Assembly (NCBI GenBank): GCA_963781955.1
Contig: CAWAHU010000003.1
Span: 186,001-250,000, forward strand
Source: Bog-473 sp963781955
GTDB taxonomy: Bacteria; Actinomycetota; Acidimicrobiia; Acidimicrobiales; RAAP-2
Length of the DNA: 64,000 nucleotides
Direction of reading: 5' to 3'
Shown: positions 27,931 through 36,751 of the stretch, piece after piece
How positions within the stretch are numbered: position 1 is the first letter of the stretch
Layout of the letters: every line of letters starts with the position of its first letter
Position numbers and translations under genes: made by a program
Notes under the pieces: model-generated
Databases searched by the model: none
Told to the model about the DNA's origin: nothing
The model's input: the letters and a program-made list of their open reading frames with translations, nothing else

Positions 27931-28347
27931 TTAGAGACCGAGAGTCGAGTGCTGGTTGCGGATGGCGTCGTCGAGCGCGTCCACCCATTCGCGGGGAGAC
28001 CAGCGGTCGACTTCCATGCTGCTCGCCATCTCGAGCTCGATGGGCAGCAACACGGCCGCCTGCATCTCCTCGAGGGTGTACTCGGGGTTCACCAGTTCGA
28101 AGATCTCCGAGGCCAGATACGAGCGAGCGATGCGCCAGCTGCGGGTGGTGCGCCGGTTCCGGTAGGGGCGGGCCACGGTCTCGGTGATGAGCCCGACCGT
28201 CCCGTGGGCGAGCAGGTTGGTCCATGCCCACACGGGCACGGCCACACCCCGGTCGTCCCAGTACTCGGCCAGCGTCCCGTCCAGGAAGGCCTCGCACTCC
28301 TGCGGCAGCACCCCGCGGTTCCACGACCGCCGCTCACGCCTGTACAT
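27931..28347 (-). CDS. Hypothetical protein, 138 residues
   Basis: Soluble protein beginning MYRRERRSWNRGVLPQECEA, with AVPVWAWTNLLAHGTVGLI in the centre and a charged C-terminus WSPREWVDALDDAIRNQ. No family recognised. ATG 28347 has GGAGGAG about 9 nt upstream. The frame stays open far upstream, but that part is a shadow of the membrane-protein gene. Confidence 0.7.
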   Translation of the reverse strand: MYRRERRSWNRGVLPQECEAFLDGTLAEYWDDRGVAVPVWAWTNLLAHGTVGLITETVARPYRNRRTTRSWRIARSYLASEIFELVNPEYTLEEMQAAVLLPIELEMASSMEVDRWSPREWVDALDDAIRNQHSTLGL

Positions 28348-28547
28348 CTCGTGATCTCCTCCACCACGCGCCGATCCCCCACCCGGGAAGAGCGCCAGGA
28401 GCCATTCTGCAGCTGCGGCGACTCCCCCTGTAGAGCCGAACGGCCCCTCGTCGGAGCCTGACGCCCGAGCGGCATGCGGGCGGTCGGCGGGTACGCCGCC
28501 TCCACCGGCGAGCCGACCTCGTTGCGGTCGGCCGCTCTGCCGTGCCC

Positions 28548-30010
28548 CTATCCGGCGGCCACCTCCGACGGACCGCTGACCTTGCGGGCCCAGGCCGCAA
28601 CAAGCTGGAGCAGGCCCAGGTAGACGGCCAGGATCAACACGATGACCAGCAGGCTCCAGCCGGTGAGGTCGCCCCCGAAGACGACGAAGAGCGCGGCGAT
28701 GACGACGCCAGCGATGCGCAGCCCGTTGATGTGTTCGAGCATCCAGGCGCCGACCCGGCGGGCGCCCTCGGACCCGGCCGCGGCGCGGCCAGCGCCGGCC
28801 GTGAGAGCACGGGCCTGCGCCACCAGCCAGTGCCAGCCTTTGGCGCAGGTGGAGCGGATCCAGACCGCGTAGCGGGCCGGGCCGGCCAGCCAGGCACCGA
28901 GTGCGAAGAGCACCGAGATCAGCAGTGTCCAGCGCAGGTTCGTCTTCAAATAGCGGAGCAGCGTGTCCCACACCGCTGCTGCGACCTGCCCATTGAAACT
29001 GTGCGCGTGAGCCTGGTTGATGAATGTGATGCGCCCCAACGAGAGGCCAGCCAGGATCAGCAAGGTGACGATGGCCACCCCGAGGGCGAGCCTCAGCAAC
29101 GTCTTGCGGCGTTCGATGGCGACGACGATCGCCAACACGCCCAGGATCAGGGCCACGACAGGGATGGCCCATTTCAGCTTCACGATCAGGTTGAAGAGCG
29201 CCGTGAATTGCGAGACTTGCGACTTCGACACGACGGTGACGCCCAGACTGTTCCCCTCGGCCAGCACCGCCTTGACCGGATTGAACACCGTGATGCCGCG
29301 CGCGTTGGCCTTGTCGATCAGCTGGTTCAACGCCGGGGTGACGTTGACGACGATCCCGCCAGCTTTCTCGAGCTTCTTCGTGAGCGGCGACTGCTTGCCA
29401 GAGAGGACGTCGACCACTGCATCATGGGTGTGCCGGTTCAGGGAGTCCCACAGCTTTCCGAATTTGGGACTCTCGAAGACCTGTAGCGCCAAGCCGTGCA
29501 CATAGTTGTGGACCTGGTTGACGATCGGCGTCACGATGGGCTTCGCCTTGGCGGGCAGCGCGTCGGTGATCTTGTTCTGGACGATGTGCGACGAGAAGAG
29601 CGCGTCGGTCGCTCTTGTCGCCAGGTGGTCGACGATCACCTGGTTGCGGGCCAGCGGCGCCATGGTCTCGACGTACTTGTCCGTGTTGGTCACGGTGCGG
29701 ATCGCCCACACCGAGATCACCGAGACGGGGATCAGCAGCGACGCCAGGACGACCAGCACCCACGCCGAGATGCGGCGCGTCCGGGGGCGCGGTGGGTCTT
29801 GGTCGCCGGAGACGCTCCAGCTGGCGTTGCGGCAGGGGCGCTCCCTGACGAGCTCTGCTCCGACGGGGTCTGCTCCGACGGGGTCTGCTCGGACTGGGTC
29901 TGCTCCGGGCCTTCGGACGAGGGCTCCGACGGGGTCTGCTCGGACTGGGTCTGCTCCGGGCCTTCGGACGAGGGCGCGGCCGGCGTCTCCTGGGGTTCAG
30001 CGTCGCTCAT
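28548..30010 (-). CDS. Integral membrane protein with repetitive N-terminus, one frameshift
   Basis: The main frame (28548-29759) encodes an N-terminal helix (VLASLLIPVSVISVWAI), a long extracytoplasmic region (about residues 25-180) and four to five further helices. Its N-terminus lies in another frame: ATG 30010 (MSDAEPQETP) through Ser/Glu/Gln/Thr/Pro repeats to KTHRAPGR. One extra base in the G5 run at 29783-29787 would fuse the two as HRAPRTRRISAWVLVVLAS. Without it the gene would have to start at GTG 29759 with no ribosome site. No family named; the layout suggests a sensor- or wall-linked protein. Confidence 0.7.
29872..29973 (-). repeat. Two perfect tandem 51-bp repeats
   Basis: Copies at 29872-29922 and 29923-29973 are identical and encode 17-residue units (SSEGPEQTQSEQTPSEP). 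A shorter 15-bp echo of the same sequence continues to about 29857. The length is a multiple of three, so copy-number change keeps the frame. Confidence 0.85.
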
Positions 30011-30093
30011 TGAGACCCTCCCATCCCACAATGCCTAGTGCGAAACGCCTAGTCCGCGCACGCATAGGCCCGTGGTGTAGCAAATTAGCTGTC

Positions 30094-30276
30094 ATGGCCG
30101 GATCGGAGCTGGGGAAGACTGGGTTGCGCATCGTTGTCCTGAGCGCCCTGTCGGCGTTCGCGGCGCCCCTGGTCTTCGTGGGCATCATCGCCCTGCGCAA
30201 AGTCGATCGCCAGCTCAGTTTCCACCTGCGGCAGTGGACGAAGCGGCTCCGGCACGAGATCGCCCGCTGGACCTGA
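30094..30276 (+). CDS. Small single-pass membrane protein, 60 residues
   Basis: One hydrophobic segment (IVVLSALSAFAAPLVFVGIIAL) flanked by charged ends, with Arg/Lys/His-rich C-terminus (RQWTKRLRHEIARWT). It is divergent from the repeat-rich membrane protein with an 83-bp gap. No ribosome site is evident. Family unknown. Confidence 0.45.
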   Translation: MAGSELGKTGLRIVVLSALSAFAAPLVFVGIIALRKVDRQLSFHLRQWTKRLRHEIARWT

Positions 30277-30368
30277 CGACCCCCACCCGGCCACGGATCA
30301 TCGGAAAAATCGGTGTTTCCGCCCCGAAAATGTGCATCGGAGGGTGCGCGTCGGCCACAATGGGCGCC

Positions 30369-30863
30369 ATGAACAAGCGAGAACTAGCAAGAGCTGTCGC
30401 AGTCCAGTCCGATGTCGAGTTGAGGACCGTCGCCAAGGTCCTCGACGGATTCACCGATGTCGTCACCGCCGTGGTCGCCAAGGGCGAGCCCGTCGCCATC
30501 TCCGGCTTCGCCAAATTCGTCAAGGTGGACCGCCCGGCGCGCATGGGCCGCAACCCGGCCACCGGCGAAAGCATCCGGATCAAGGCTTCGAAGAAGGCGC
30601 GCATCACCCCGGTCAAGGCGTTCAAGGACGCCGTGCTGGCGCCCAGCAAGGCGCCGAAGCTCGAGAAGGGGGCGTACCCGACGGTCGACACCGCCGTCGC
30701 CGCGGCAGGCAAGACGGCTGCTCCGGCTGTGGCCAAGAAGGCCCCGGCACGCAAGGCCCCTGCCCGCAAGGCACCGGCGAAGAAGGCCCCGGCCCGTCGG
30801 ACCACGACCGCCCGCAGGGCCCCCGCACGCAAGGCGCCGGTCCGCAGGACCGCGAAGAGGTAG
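30369..30863 (+). CDS. hupB: HU-family histone-like DNA-binding protein with basic tail
   Basis: 164 residues. Residues 1-90 are a canonical HU/IHF fold: MNKRELARAVA, GEPVAISGFAKFVKVDRPAR and MGRNPATGESI with the DNA-bending arm. The remaining 70 residues are a Lys/Ala/Pro/Arg tail (KKAPARKAPARKAPAKK), the two-part layout of mycobacterial HupB. It compacts the nucleoid. ATG 30369 gives the canonical start; ATG 30360 is in frame nine bases upstream. CACAAT (30356-30361) could be a -10 for a leaderless mRNA. A strong hairpin follows. Confidence 0.93.
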   Translation: MNKRELARAVAVQSDVELRTVAKVLDGFTDVVTAVVAKGEPVAISGFAKFVKVDRPARMGRNPATGESIRIKASKKARITPVKAFKDAVLAPSKAPKLEKGAYPTVDTAVAAAGKTAAPAVAKKAPARKAPARKAPAKKAPARRTTTARRAPARKAPVRRTAKR

Positions 30864-30867
30864 CGCC

Positions 30868-30902
30868 GATTGACTGGCCTCCTGCCGGGAGGCCAGTCAA
30901 TC
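30868..30902 (+). terminator. 15-bp hairpin after HU
   Basis: Perfect inverted repeat 30868-30882 / 30888-30902 (GATTGACTGGCCTCC, loop TGCCG), beginning 5 bases after the HU stop. No T-tract follows, matching the other strong hairpin in the window. Confidence 0.75.
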
Positions 30903-31092
30903 CCGCTCTCCCGGGCATCCGCTCGCCCCGGGCTCCGCTCCCATGGAGGGGTGACAACCCGGACCCCCCGCCGCTTGCCAGGCTGTCCGCCCGGCCTCTA
31001 CGCCGCCGCCGCGTCCCCGCCTCGTATGCTCCACCAGGGTTTCCGGCGCGCCCTGCGCCGGGAGCAGCACTGAGAGGGGAGACGGTCACGGA

Positions 31093-31764
31093 ATGAGCGA
31101 CACCTCGCAGGGCCATGGATGGTGGCTGGCGTCCGACGGCAAGTGGTACCCGCCCGAGCTGTGGACGGGCCCGCCCGGGAGCGGACCATCCGTCGAAGGG
31201 CCTGCGGGTGGCGCCGGCCAGCAGGCATACGGCACCACCCCGCCCGCTCAGGACCCGGCCACCTCGCCCTACGATTCAGGGTCGCCCTACCAGTCGGGGT
31301 CGCCCTACGATTCAGGGTCGCCCTACCAGTCGGGGTCGCCCTACGAGTCGGGGTCGCCCTACCAGCCGGGGTCGCCCTACCAGCCGGCGTCGCCCTACCA
31401 GCCGGCGTCGCCCTACCAGCCGGCGTCGCCCTACCAGCCGTCGTCGCCCTACCCCGCCGCCACGCAGTACCCATATCCCGCCGGCACTACCCGCCCCAAG
31501 AACAACGGGCTCGCCGTAGCGTCGTTGGTCTGCTCCATCTGCGGGTTCGTCCTCTTGATTCCCGCGATCCTGGGCGTGATCTTCGGCTTTGTCGCCCGCT
31601 CGCAGATCAGGAGGTCCGCAGGGGCTCAAGGAGGGAACGGACTGGCCATCGCCGGCATCATCGTGGGGTTCGGTTGGATCTTCTTCTTCGTCATCCAGAT
31701 CGCCATCGGCGTGAGCACCACGTCCAACGGCGTCATCGGCCTGGCCGGCGTGATCGGCCGATAG
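31093..31764 (+). CDS. DUF4190 membrane protein with SPYQxx repeats
   Basis: 223 residues. The N-terminal GWWLASDGKWYPPELW motif belongs to the short DUF2510-like actinobacterial module. Ten hexapeptide repeats (SPYDSG/SPYQPA) follow at residues about 58-117. A C-terminal DUF4190 unit of two membrane helices contains LAVASLVCSICGFVLL and FGFVARSQIRRS. These proteins are predicted membrane anchors exposing a flexible tail; function unknown. It precedes the dehydrogenase by 15 bp and may be co-transcribed with it. Confidence 0.85.
   Translation: MSDTSQGHGWWLASDGKWYPPELWTGPPGSGPSVEGPAGGAGQQAYGTTPPAQDPATSPYDSGSPYQSGSPYDSGSPYQSGSPYESGSPYQPGSPYQPASPYQPASPYQPASPYQPSSPYPAATQYPYPAGTTRPKNNGLAVASLVCSICGFVLLIPAILGVIFGFVARSQIRRSAGAQGGNGLAIAGIIVGFGWIFFFVIQIAIGVSTTSNGVIGLAGVIGR
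31264..31443 (+). repeat. Ten 18-bp tandem repeats in the DUF4190 gene
   Basis: Units of the form TCGCCCTACCAGyCGGsG encode SPYxxx hexapeptides; three late units (SPYQPA) are identical at protein level. The array is in frame, so length variation would alter only linker length. Confidence 0.85.
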
Positions 31765-31779
31765 GAAGGGAGGGCACCC

Positions 31780-33015
31780 GTGCAGGGCCTGCTCTACGGC
31801 GTCCGCGGCGAGCGATGGAGCCTGCCCGATGGTGCCAACGATCTGATGGTGGGTCTCTCGCGCACGCCCATGCGCCTGACGGAGCTCGAGCGGCCCGCCC
31901 TGGTCCGCGACGACTGGTGCGTCGCCAAGACGCGGCTGACCGGCATCTGCGGGTCCGACGCCAAGATGGTCTTCATGGACTTCGGGGAGGACCTGGGCGA
32001 CAGCGCCCTCAACGGCTACTTCACCTTCCCGACCGTCTTCGGGCACGAGGTCGTGGCCGACGTGGTGGAGGTCGGCCCCGCCGTGCGGGGCCTCGAGGTG
32101 GGCCGACGCGTGGTGCTCAACCCTTGGCTCTCGTGCGGGCCGCGTGGCATCGACCCACCATGCCCCTCGTGCCAGGACGGCGACTACAGCCTGTGCTGGC
32201 ACTTCACCGAGGGGCCGCTGGCCGCCGGGATCCACACCGGGACATCGAGAGACGCCCCGGGCGGCTTCGCCGAGTACCTGCCGGCCCACGAGTCGATGCT
32301 GATCCCCGTCCCCGACGACGTCAGCGACGAGGTGGCGGTCATCGGCGACCCGTTCGCCGTCTCGTTGCACTCGGTGACGCGCCACCCGCCACCGCCCGGT
32401 GGCAAGGCGCTCGTCTACGGGGGTGGCGCGCTAGGCACCTGTGCCACCGCGATCCTCAAGGCCCTCTACCCCGGCGTCGATGTGATGGTGGTCGCCCGCT
32501 GGCCGGCGCAGGCCGCGTTGGCCCGAGGGCTCGGTGCGGCGGTCGTGTCCCCCTTCCCGGTCGAGCAGCTGCTCGAGGAGGCGGCTACGTGGTCGGGCGG
32601 CGTGCTCCAGCGGTTCGGCGGCGGCGAGGGCCTGCCGATGGCCCACCCCGGTGGCTTCGACGTCGTGTACGACACCGTGGGGACCGCGCAGACCGCCGAG
32701 ATCGGCGTCCGACTGCTCAAGGCCCGGGGCACCATGGTCAAGTCCGGGGTGCATGCGCCGGAGCGCTGGGAGTGGTCACCGCTCTACTTCAAGGAGATCT
32801 CGTGGGTGGGATCCAACGCCTTCGGGGTCGAGGAGGTCGAAGGCGTCCGTCTGCACGGCATCGAGCACTACCTCCGGCTGGCCGCGGACGGGCGGATCGA
32901 CCTGACAGGCATGCTCACCCACACGTTCCGGCTCGAGGACTGGCGCGAGGCCTTCACGGTGCTGGCCAACCAGGAGGAGAGCGGCGCGGTCAAGGTGGCC
33001 TTCGACTTCCGCTGA
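31780..33015 (+). CDS. Zinc-dependent alcohol dehydrogenase (MDR superfamily)
   Basis: 411 residues. Catalytic zinc ligands fit GICGSDAK (Cys) and VFGHEVV (His-Glu). The usual four-Cys structural-zinc loop is reduced: SCGPRGIDPPCPSCQDGDYSLC keeps four cysteines with odd spacing. The NAD(P) loop is YGGGALGTCA near residue 212. It oxidises an alcohol or diol; the substrate is unknown. GTG 31780 follows GGAAGGGAGGG. Confidence 0.85.
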   Translation: MQGLLYGVRGERWSLPDGANDLMVGLSRTPMRLTELERPALVRDDWCVAKTRLTGICGSDAKMVFMDFGEDLGDSALNGYFTFPTVFGHEVVADVVEVGPAVRGLEVGRRVVLNPWLSCGPRGIDPPCPSCQDGDYSLCWHFTEGPLAAGIHTGTSRDAPGGFAEYLPAHESMLIPVPDDVSDEVAVIGDPFAVSLHSVTRHPPPPGGKALVYGGGALGTCATAILKALYPGVDVMVVARWPAQAALARGLGAAVVSPFPVEQLLEEAATWSGGVLQRFGGGEGLPMAHPGGFDVVYDTVGTAQTAEIGVRLLKARGTMVKSGVHAPERWEWSPLYFKEISWVGSNAFGVEEVEGVRLHGIEHYLRLAADGRIDLTGMLTHTFRLEDWREAFTVLANQEESGAVKVAFDFR

Positions 33016-33098
33016 GCCGGAGTCGGCTCCACGTCCGATGACGGTGGGCGGGGCGGGTCCCCTGGCCGCGTGCGGAACCACCTTGAGTGAGCGTGTGC

Positions 33099-33500
33099 CT
33101 ATGGGCCCGTGCCCTCCATCCCGGCCTGGATCTGTTGAGTCGGCTGGTTGGTATCGAGGTAGTCACGCCACGATGTGACCCGGCCCTGCGCATCCACGTC
33201 GATCACGGTGGCGCCCTGCATGGTGATGGGTATGCCCGGACCGTCGCCGGTGACGAATGTGCCGGTGCCCGTCCACTCGAACACGGCCCAGTCGTCACCA
33301 CCGCGGATGCGGTCGATCCGCTGGGACCAGTCGGGGAAGATGGCGTCCGTGTCGAGAGCCACCTTGCGCACGTCGGTGGTCCAGGGTGTCACCGGGTCGC
33401 AGAACACCCCACCAGGGGCGAAGAGCGCGACGAACTCATCCGCGAAGTCCACCGCCTCATAGGCCCGCGCCCACGCATCCCAGTCGTGCTGCGTCCTCAC
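33099..33500 (-). CDS. NTF2-like (SnoaL-type) protein
   Basis: 133 residues with the cystatin-like barrel pattern: FADEFVALFAPGGVFCDPVTP, then WTGTGTFVTGDGPGIPITMQGATVIDVDAQGRVTSWRDYLD. Such domains act as isomerases, hydrolases or ligand binders; no clear catalytic Asp/His pair is identified. GTG 33500 overlaps the stop of the upstream YbjQ-like gene (GTGA), with GGAG upstream. It is the last gene of the six-gene operon. Confidence 0.8.
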   Translation of the reverse strand: MRTQHDWDAWARAYEAVDFADEFVALFAPGGVFCDPVTPWTTDVRKVALDTDAIFPDWSQRIDRIRGGDDWAVFEWTGTGTFVTGDGPGIPITMQGATVIDVDAQGRVTSWRDYLDTNQPTQQIQAGMEGTGP

Positions 33501-34417
33501 CTGCTCCTGCCTCCTCCACGGTGGCGGCCACGGAGGCTCTCGGCCTCGAAGGTGACGACGGCGTCGTCCAGCGGCAGCACCAGCTCTGGCTGGACGAAAC
33601 GGTGTGCCTCCTCGCTCAGGCGCACGGCCGTCCCCCAGGCCGTGAACCCCACGGCGTGGCGCGCGAAGCTCATCGGGCCCTCGGTGACCTTCACTTCGAC
33701 GACGCCCTCACCGCCCGCTTCGAGGGCCGAGCGCTGCATCTTCTCCATGGCCGACTCACGTGCCGCGTACATGGCCTCGGTGTAGTTGGTCAGCTCCACA
33801 TTCTGTGTCTTCTGTTTCATCGCGGTGCCGGGGGCGCGGCGGGGCGCGTAGACGAAGCTGGCCCCGAAGGCCAGACCCACGGGCATCCACCCGGCGCGCC
33901 GGAGCAGCGTGAAGTCCCGGGCCGAGAGGTCCGAGACGAACGGCACGGCCTCGGCCGCATCGGCACCCTGGACGGCGGTGCGGTCGATCGGTCGCACCGC
34001 GGTGCCTACGAGCTCGACGTCGATGTGGTGTGTGCGCACCGCCACCTCCACTCGCACGCCGACCACACCGTGGCCGCGGACCTTGCCGCACTCGCCCCGC
34101 ATCGCCCTCGTTGCCTGATCCACCGCAGCATCGTGCGCGTCGGAGGCGAGCGAGATGGCACCGCTCCCCCAGTTCCACACCCCGACGGGGACAGAGACGA
34201 CGGCCACCCCGCATACCAGGTCCAGGGGCTCCCAGCCGGCGGCGTGCAGAAGCAGCGCCTCGTCAACCGAGAGGTCCGAGGTGATGCCTCGCCGACTGGA
34301 CGGGGCGGTGGCGACCGCCAGCGCCTGGGCTCCCCGGCGCATCTCGGCGCGGAGGTCGGCGACCGCTGGCCCGCCCGACGTCGCTCCGCCGGAGCCCTGG
34401 TCGTTGGCGGCGCTCAT
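33497..34417 (-). CDS. Tandem YbjQ/DUF74-like domain protein (third of three)
   Basis: 306 residues containing two related halves. Half 1 (about 40-150) starts SDLSVDEALLLHAAGWEPLDLVCGVAV and ends HIDVELVGTAVRP. Half 2 (about 165-285) starts SDLSARDFTLLRRAGWMPVGLAFGASF and has a YTEAMYAARESAMEKMQ helix and FTAWGTAVRLSEE. This helix-plus-GxGxxxV layout is that of YbjQ-like putative metal-binding proteins. Its ATG overlaps the preceding stop (ATGA). Function unknown. Confidence 0.75.
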   Translation of the reverse strand: MSAANDQGSGGATSGGPAVADLRAEMRRGAQALAVATAPSSRRGITSDLSVDEALLLHAAGWEPLDLVCGVAVVSVPVGVWNWGSGAISLASDAHDAAVDQATRAMRGECGKVRGHGVVGVRVEVAVRTHHIDVELVGTAVRPIDRTAVQGADAAEAVPFVSDLSARDFTLLRRAGWMPVGLAFGASFVYAPRRAPGTAMKQKTQNVELTNYTEAMYAARESAMEKMQRSALEAGGEGVVEVKVTEGPMSFARHAVGFTAWGTAVRLSEEAHRFVQPELVLPLDDAVVTFEAESLRGRHRGGGRSR

Positions 34418-35355
34418 GCCAGACGCACGGTCGGCCGCGGGGGCTCCACCGGGTCGAAGTCCTTGAACCGCCGGACGCGGTTGCCACGGAGCGTGCAGTC
34501 GATGACCTCGTCGCCCTCCGAGAGCTCACGGGTGACCACGTCGATCGAGGCGCCGTGCAGCTCGTCACCCGCCAACTGCTCCCGCACGTGCTTCCGGGCC
34601 AGCTGGCGCGCCGCCATGTGCGCCTTGCTGATCTGCTCCACGAGCGCCGGTCCTGACGGGGCCCCCCATCGCATCGACCCTTCCATCATGTACTCCGTCA
34701 TGCAGTAGGCCCACACCTGGACCGAGGCGAGCGCGCCCACCACGGCGACCGGCATGAACCCTGCTTCGATGGACTTCGCCAGTCGCTGCCCGGCCAGGTA
34801 CGTACTCCAGGGGACGCCGCCCGACGGTGGCGGTCCGTCGACGACGGTGACCGCCGTACCGAGAAAGTGGAACTCGGTTGTCCCGGTGTCGGCCACGGAG
34901 GAGATCCGGTCGACCACGCCGATGATCCCGTGAGCGCCGAGGGTGCCGGCCTCTTCGAGCATGCGCCCGTAGGCGGAGCCGTAGCCCTGGGCCCAGGCTG
35001 CCTCCACCCAGGTCTGCTCGACGTTCTGTCCCCAGGCGCGGTGCTCGTTGGAGACGAAGCCGTGCGGACAGCGGTACGACTCGTTGTACGCGCCGGGCGT
35101 CTGCCCGGCCGCATAGGGCGACATGCCACGCATGAAGCCCGATGGCGGCCCGGTCCAACCCCCCTGCATGACGCAGAAGCCCTGCACGAGGGCGACCGGC
35201 TCGAGACCGAGGTCGAGACAGGCGGCGAAGTCGGGCACGCTGAGTCCCGAGGAGAAGGCGGCGCTGGACTCCAGGCGATGGACCGCGGCCTCGGGGAGGT
35301 GGGTACCTGCGGCCCCCGTGGCCGGCGTGCCCTCTGTCCCCGACGTGTCGACCAT
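34414..35355 (-). CDS. Tandem YbjQ/DUF74-like domain protein (second of three)
   Basis: 313 residues, again two halves. Half 1 has SGLSVPDFAACLDLGLEPVALVQG, then a Cys/His-bearing stretch (ESYRCPHGFVSNEHRAWGQN), a helix and FHFLGTAVTVVDG. Half 2 has LAKSIEAGFMPVAVVGALASVQ, a MAARQLARKHVREQ helix and VIDCTLRGNRVRRF. ATG 35355 overlaps the upstream stop by one base. Half 2 is the most diverged copy of the six in this operon. The frame stays open to 35826, but that extension is a shadow. Confidence 0.72.
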   Translation of the reverse strand: MVDTSGTEGTPATGAAGTHLPEAAVHRLESSAAFSSGLSVPDFAACLDLGLEPVALVQGFCVMQGGWTGPPSGFMRGMSPYAAGQTPGAYNESYRCPHGFVSNEHRAWGQNVEQTWVEAAWAQGYGSAYGRMLEEAGTLGAHGIIGVVDRISSVADTGTTEFHFLGTAVTVVDGPPPSGGVPWSTYLAGQRLAKSIEAGFMPVAVVGALASVQVWAYCMTEYMMEGSMRWGAPSGPALVEQISKAHMAARQLARKHVREQLAGDELHGASIDVVTRELSEGDEVIDCTLRGNRVRRFKDFDPVEPPRPTVRLA

Positions 35356-36254
35356 CAGTTGTCGAGCGAGATGATCGTGGTCGGCTTGGGCAGGGTGACC
35401 TCCCCGCTGCGACGGGTGACCGCGGTGCCGAGAGCCAGGAACTCGATGGTGTGCGAGCCCCACTGGTGCGACTTCTCCTCGAGCCGGACGCCCACGATGC
35501 CACCGGCTTTGAGCCGACCCGCCTCGTCCTGCATCCGGGTCATGGCGAGCTCCCGGGCCTCGTAGAGGGCCTGGGTGAAATTGGGCAGCTCCACGTTCTG
35601 GCCCATGGAGCCGAGCGCCTGGGCCAGCTTGCGGTGCGCGATGTGGAAGACGCAGGTACCCATCACGAGACCCTGGGGCACGTGGCCGGTCTGCATCAGC
35701 GTCCAGAAGTCCTGACCGGACAGATCGGACGTGAACGGCTTGCCGAGCTCGTTGCGGTACGAGGTGCCGTCTTCTGCCTTGACCGCGGTGCCGAAGGCGA
35801 TGAACTCGGCCGAGTCGTTGCCCCACTCGTAGTAGTTCACATCGAGCCGCACACCGACCACGCCGTCTGCTCCGAGTTCCTCGGCCTCTTCCTCCATCCG
35901 GTTCATGGCCAGCTCGCGGGCGGTGTACATGGCCTCGGTGAGCTTGGACAGCTCTTGGCTCTCACCCCACCTCCGGGTCTGGATCCCGATGTGGTAGATC
36001 GACGATCCCATGACGAAGCCGAGGGGGTGGAAGCCGGCTTCTTTCACCAGGAGGAACTCGTTCACAGAGAGGTCCGAGGTGAACAGGCCGTGCTCCAGCT
36101 CCTCAAGCCGGTGTACAGCGTCCCTGGGGAGCCCCCGCGGTGTCGAGGAGTCCGCCGAAGGCGTCGCCGGGGCCGCAGGTTGGGCCGCCGGCTGGGCCGC
36201 CGGCTGGGCCGCGGCGTCATCCCGGGCCGGTCCGGGCTGGTGCTGGTCGGTCAT
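35355..36254 (-). CDS. Tandem YbjQ/DUF74-like domain protein (first of three)
   Basis: 299 residues. An Ala/Pro/Gln-rich N-terminus (AAQPAAQPAAQPAAPA) is followed by two clear YbjQ-like halves. Half 1: SDLSVNEFLLVKEAGFHPLGFVMG, TEAMYTARELAMNRMEEEAEELGADGV in the helix region, EFIAFGTAVKAED. Half 2: SDLSGQDFWTLMQTGHVPQGLVMG, TQALYEARELAMTRMQ, EFLALGTAVTRRSG. It is the best-conserved of the three paralogues. ATG 36254 overlaps the preceding stop (ATGA). Confidence 0.78.
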   Translation of the reverse strand: MTDQHQPGPARDDAAAQPAAQPAAQPAAPATPSADSSTPRGLPRDAVHRLEELEHGLFTSDLSVNEFLLVKEAGFHPLGFVMGSSIYHIGIQTRRWGESQELSKLTEAMYTARELAMNRMEEEAEELGADGVVGVRLDVNYYEWGNDSAEFIAFGTAVKAEDGTSYRNELGKPFTSDLSGQDFWTLMQTGHVPQGLVMGTCVFHIAHRKLAQALGSMGQNVELPNFTQALYEARELAMTRMQDEAGRLKAGGIVGVRLEEKSHQWGSHTIEFLALGTAVTRRSGEVTLPKPTTIISLDN

Positions 36255-36751
36255 GTCTGCCCTCCGATCACGATGTTCTCCAGGGCGAGACGGGCCTGCT
36301 CGCTGTGGGCTGCTTCGGACTGCAGCGTGGTGAGGAGCCTGGTCAGCCAGACGTCCAGACCCACCTGCTCGCTCCGGATGCGGATGCCCCCCGACGAGTG
36401 GCCGATGCTGCAGCGGACCGATGCACCCTCCACGACAGCCTCGAGGGTGTCGTCGCCGAACGTGACCCGCACCGACTTGATCTCGTCGGACTTTCGGAAG
36501 CGCCCAGCCCGTTCTACGACGACGCGGTCGCCCAGCACACCGGCCACCTGGGAAACAAGCAACTTGAGCATGATCCGCATATCCGTGCGGTCCGACGCCA
36601 GCTGCGAGACGGCCATGCTGAGGTCGAGGGCGGCGTCCCCCTGGCCGTCGCCAGGACCCCCACTTGCATCCTCGACTGGCGAGCCGGCTGGCTCAATGGG
36701 CATCGGCTGTATCGTACCGTCCCATCCCGGGAACGCCTCGGCGTCGTTCAA
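36251..36751 (-). CDS. Hypothetical protein, 166 residues, in YbjQ-like operon
   Basis: Acidic Gly-rich N-terminus, then a predicted helix-rich region (ALDLSMAVSQLASDRTDMRIM, LKLLVSQVAGVLGD), a beta segment (VRVTFGDDTLEAVVEGASV) and a C-terminal helix (WLTRLLTTLQSEAAHSEQA). It resembles a small adaptor or secretion-chaperone-like fold, which is only an impression. The start is TTG 36751, overlapping the Ddn stop (TTGA); ATG 36703 is an alternative. Confidence 0.65.
   Translation of the reverse strand: MNDAEAFPGWDGTIQPMPIEPAGSPVEDASGGPGDGQGDAALDLSMAVSQLASDRTDMRIMLKLLVSQVAGVLGDRVVVERAGRFRKSDEIKSVRVTFGDDTLEAVVEGASVRCSIGHSSGGIRIRSEQVGLDVWLTRLLTTLQSEAAHSEQARLALENIVIGGQT

Noticed and set aside
31264..31443. 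Regular repeats considered as CRISPR
   Set aside because: No spacers; they are in-frame coding repeats of SPYxxx hexapeptides.
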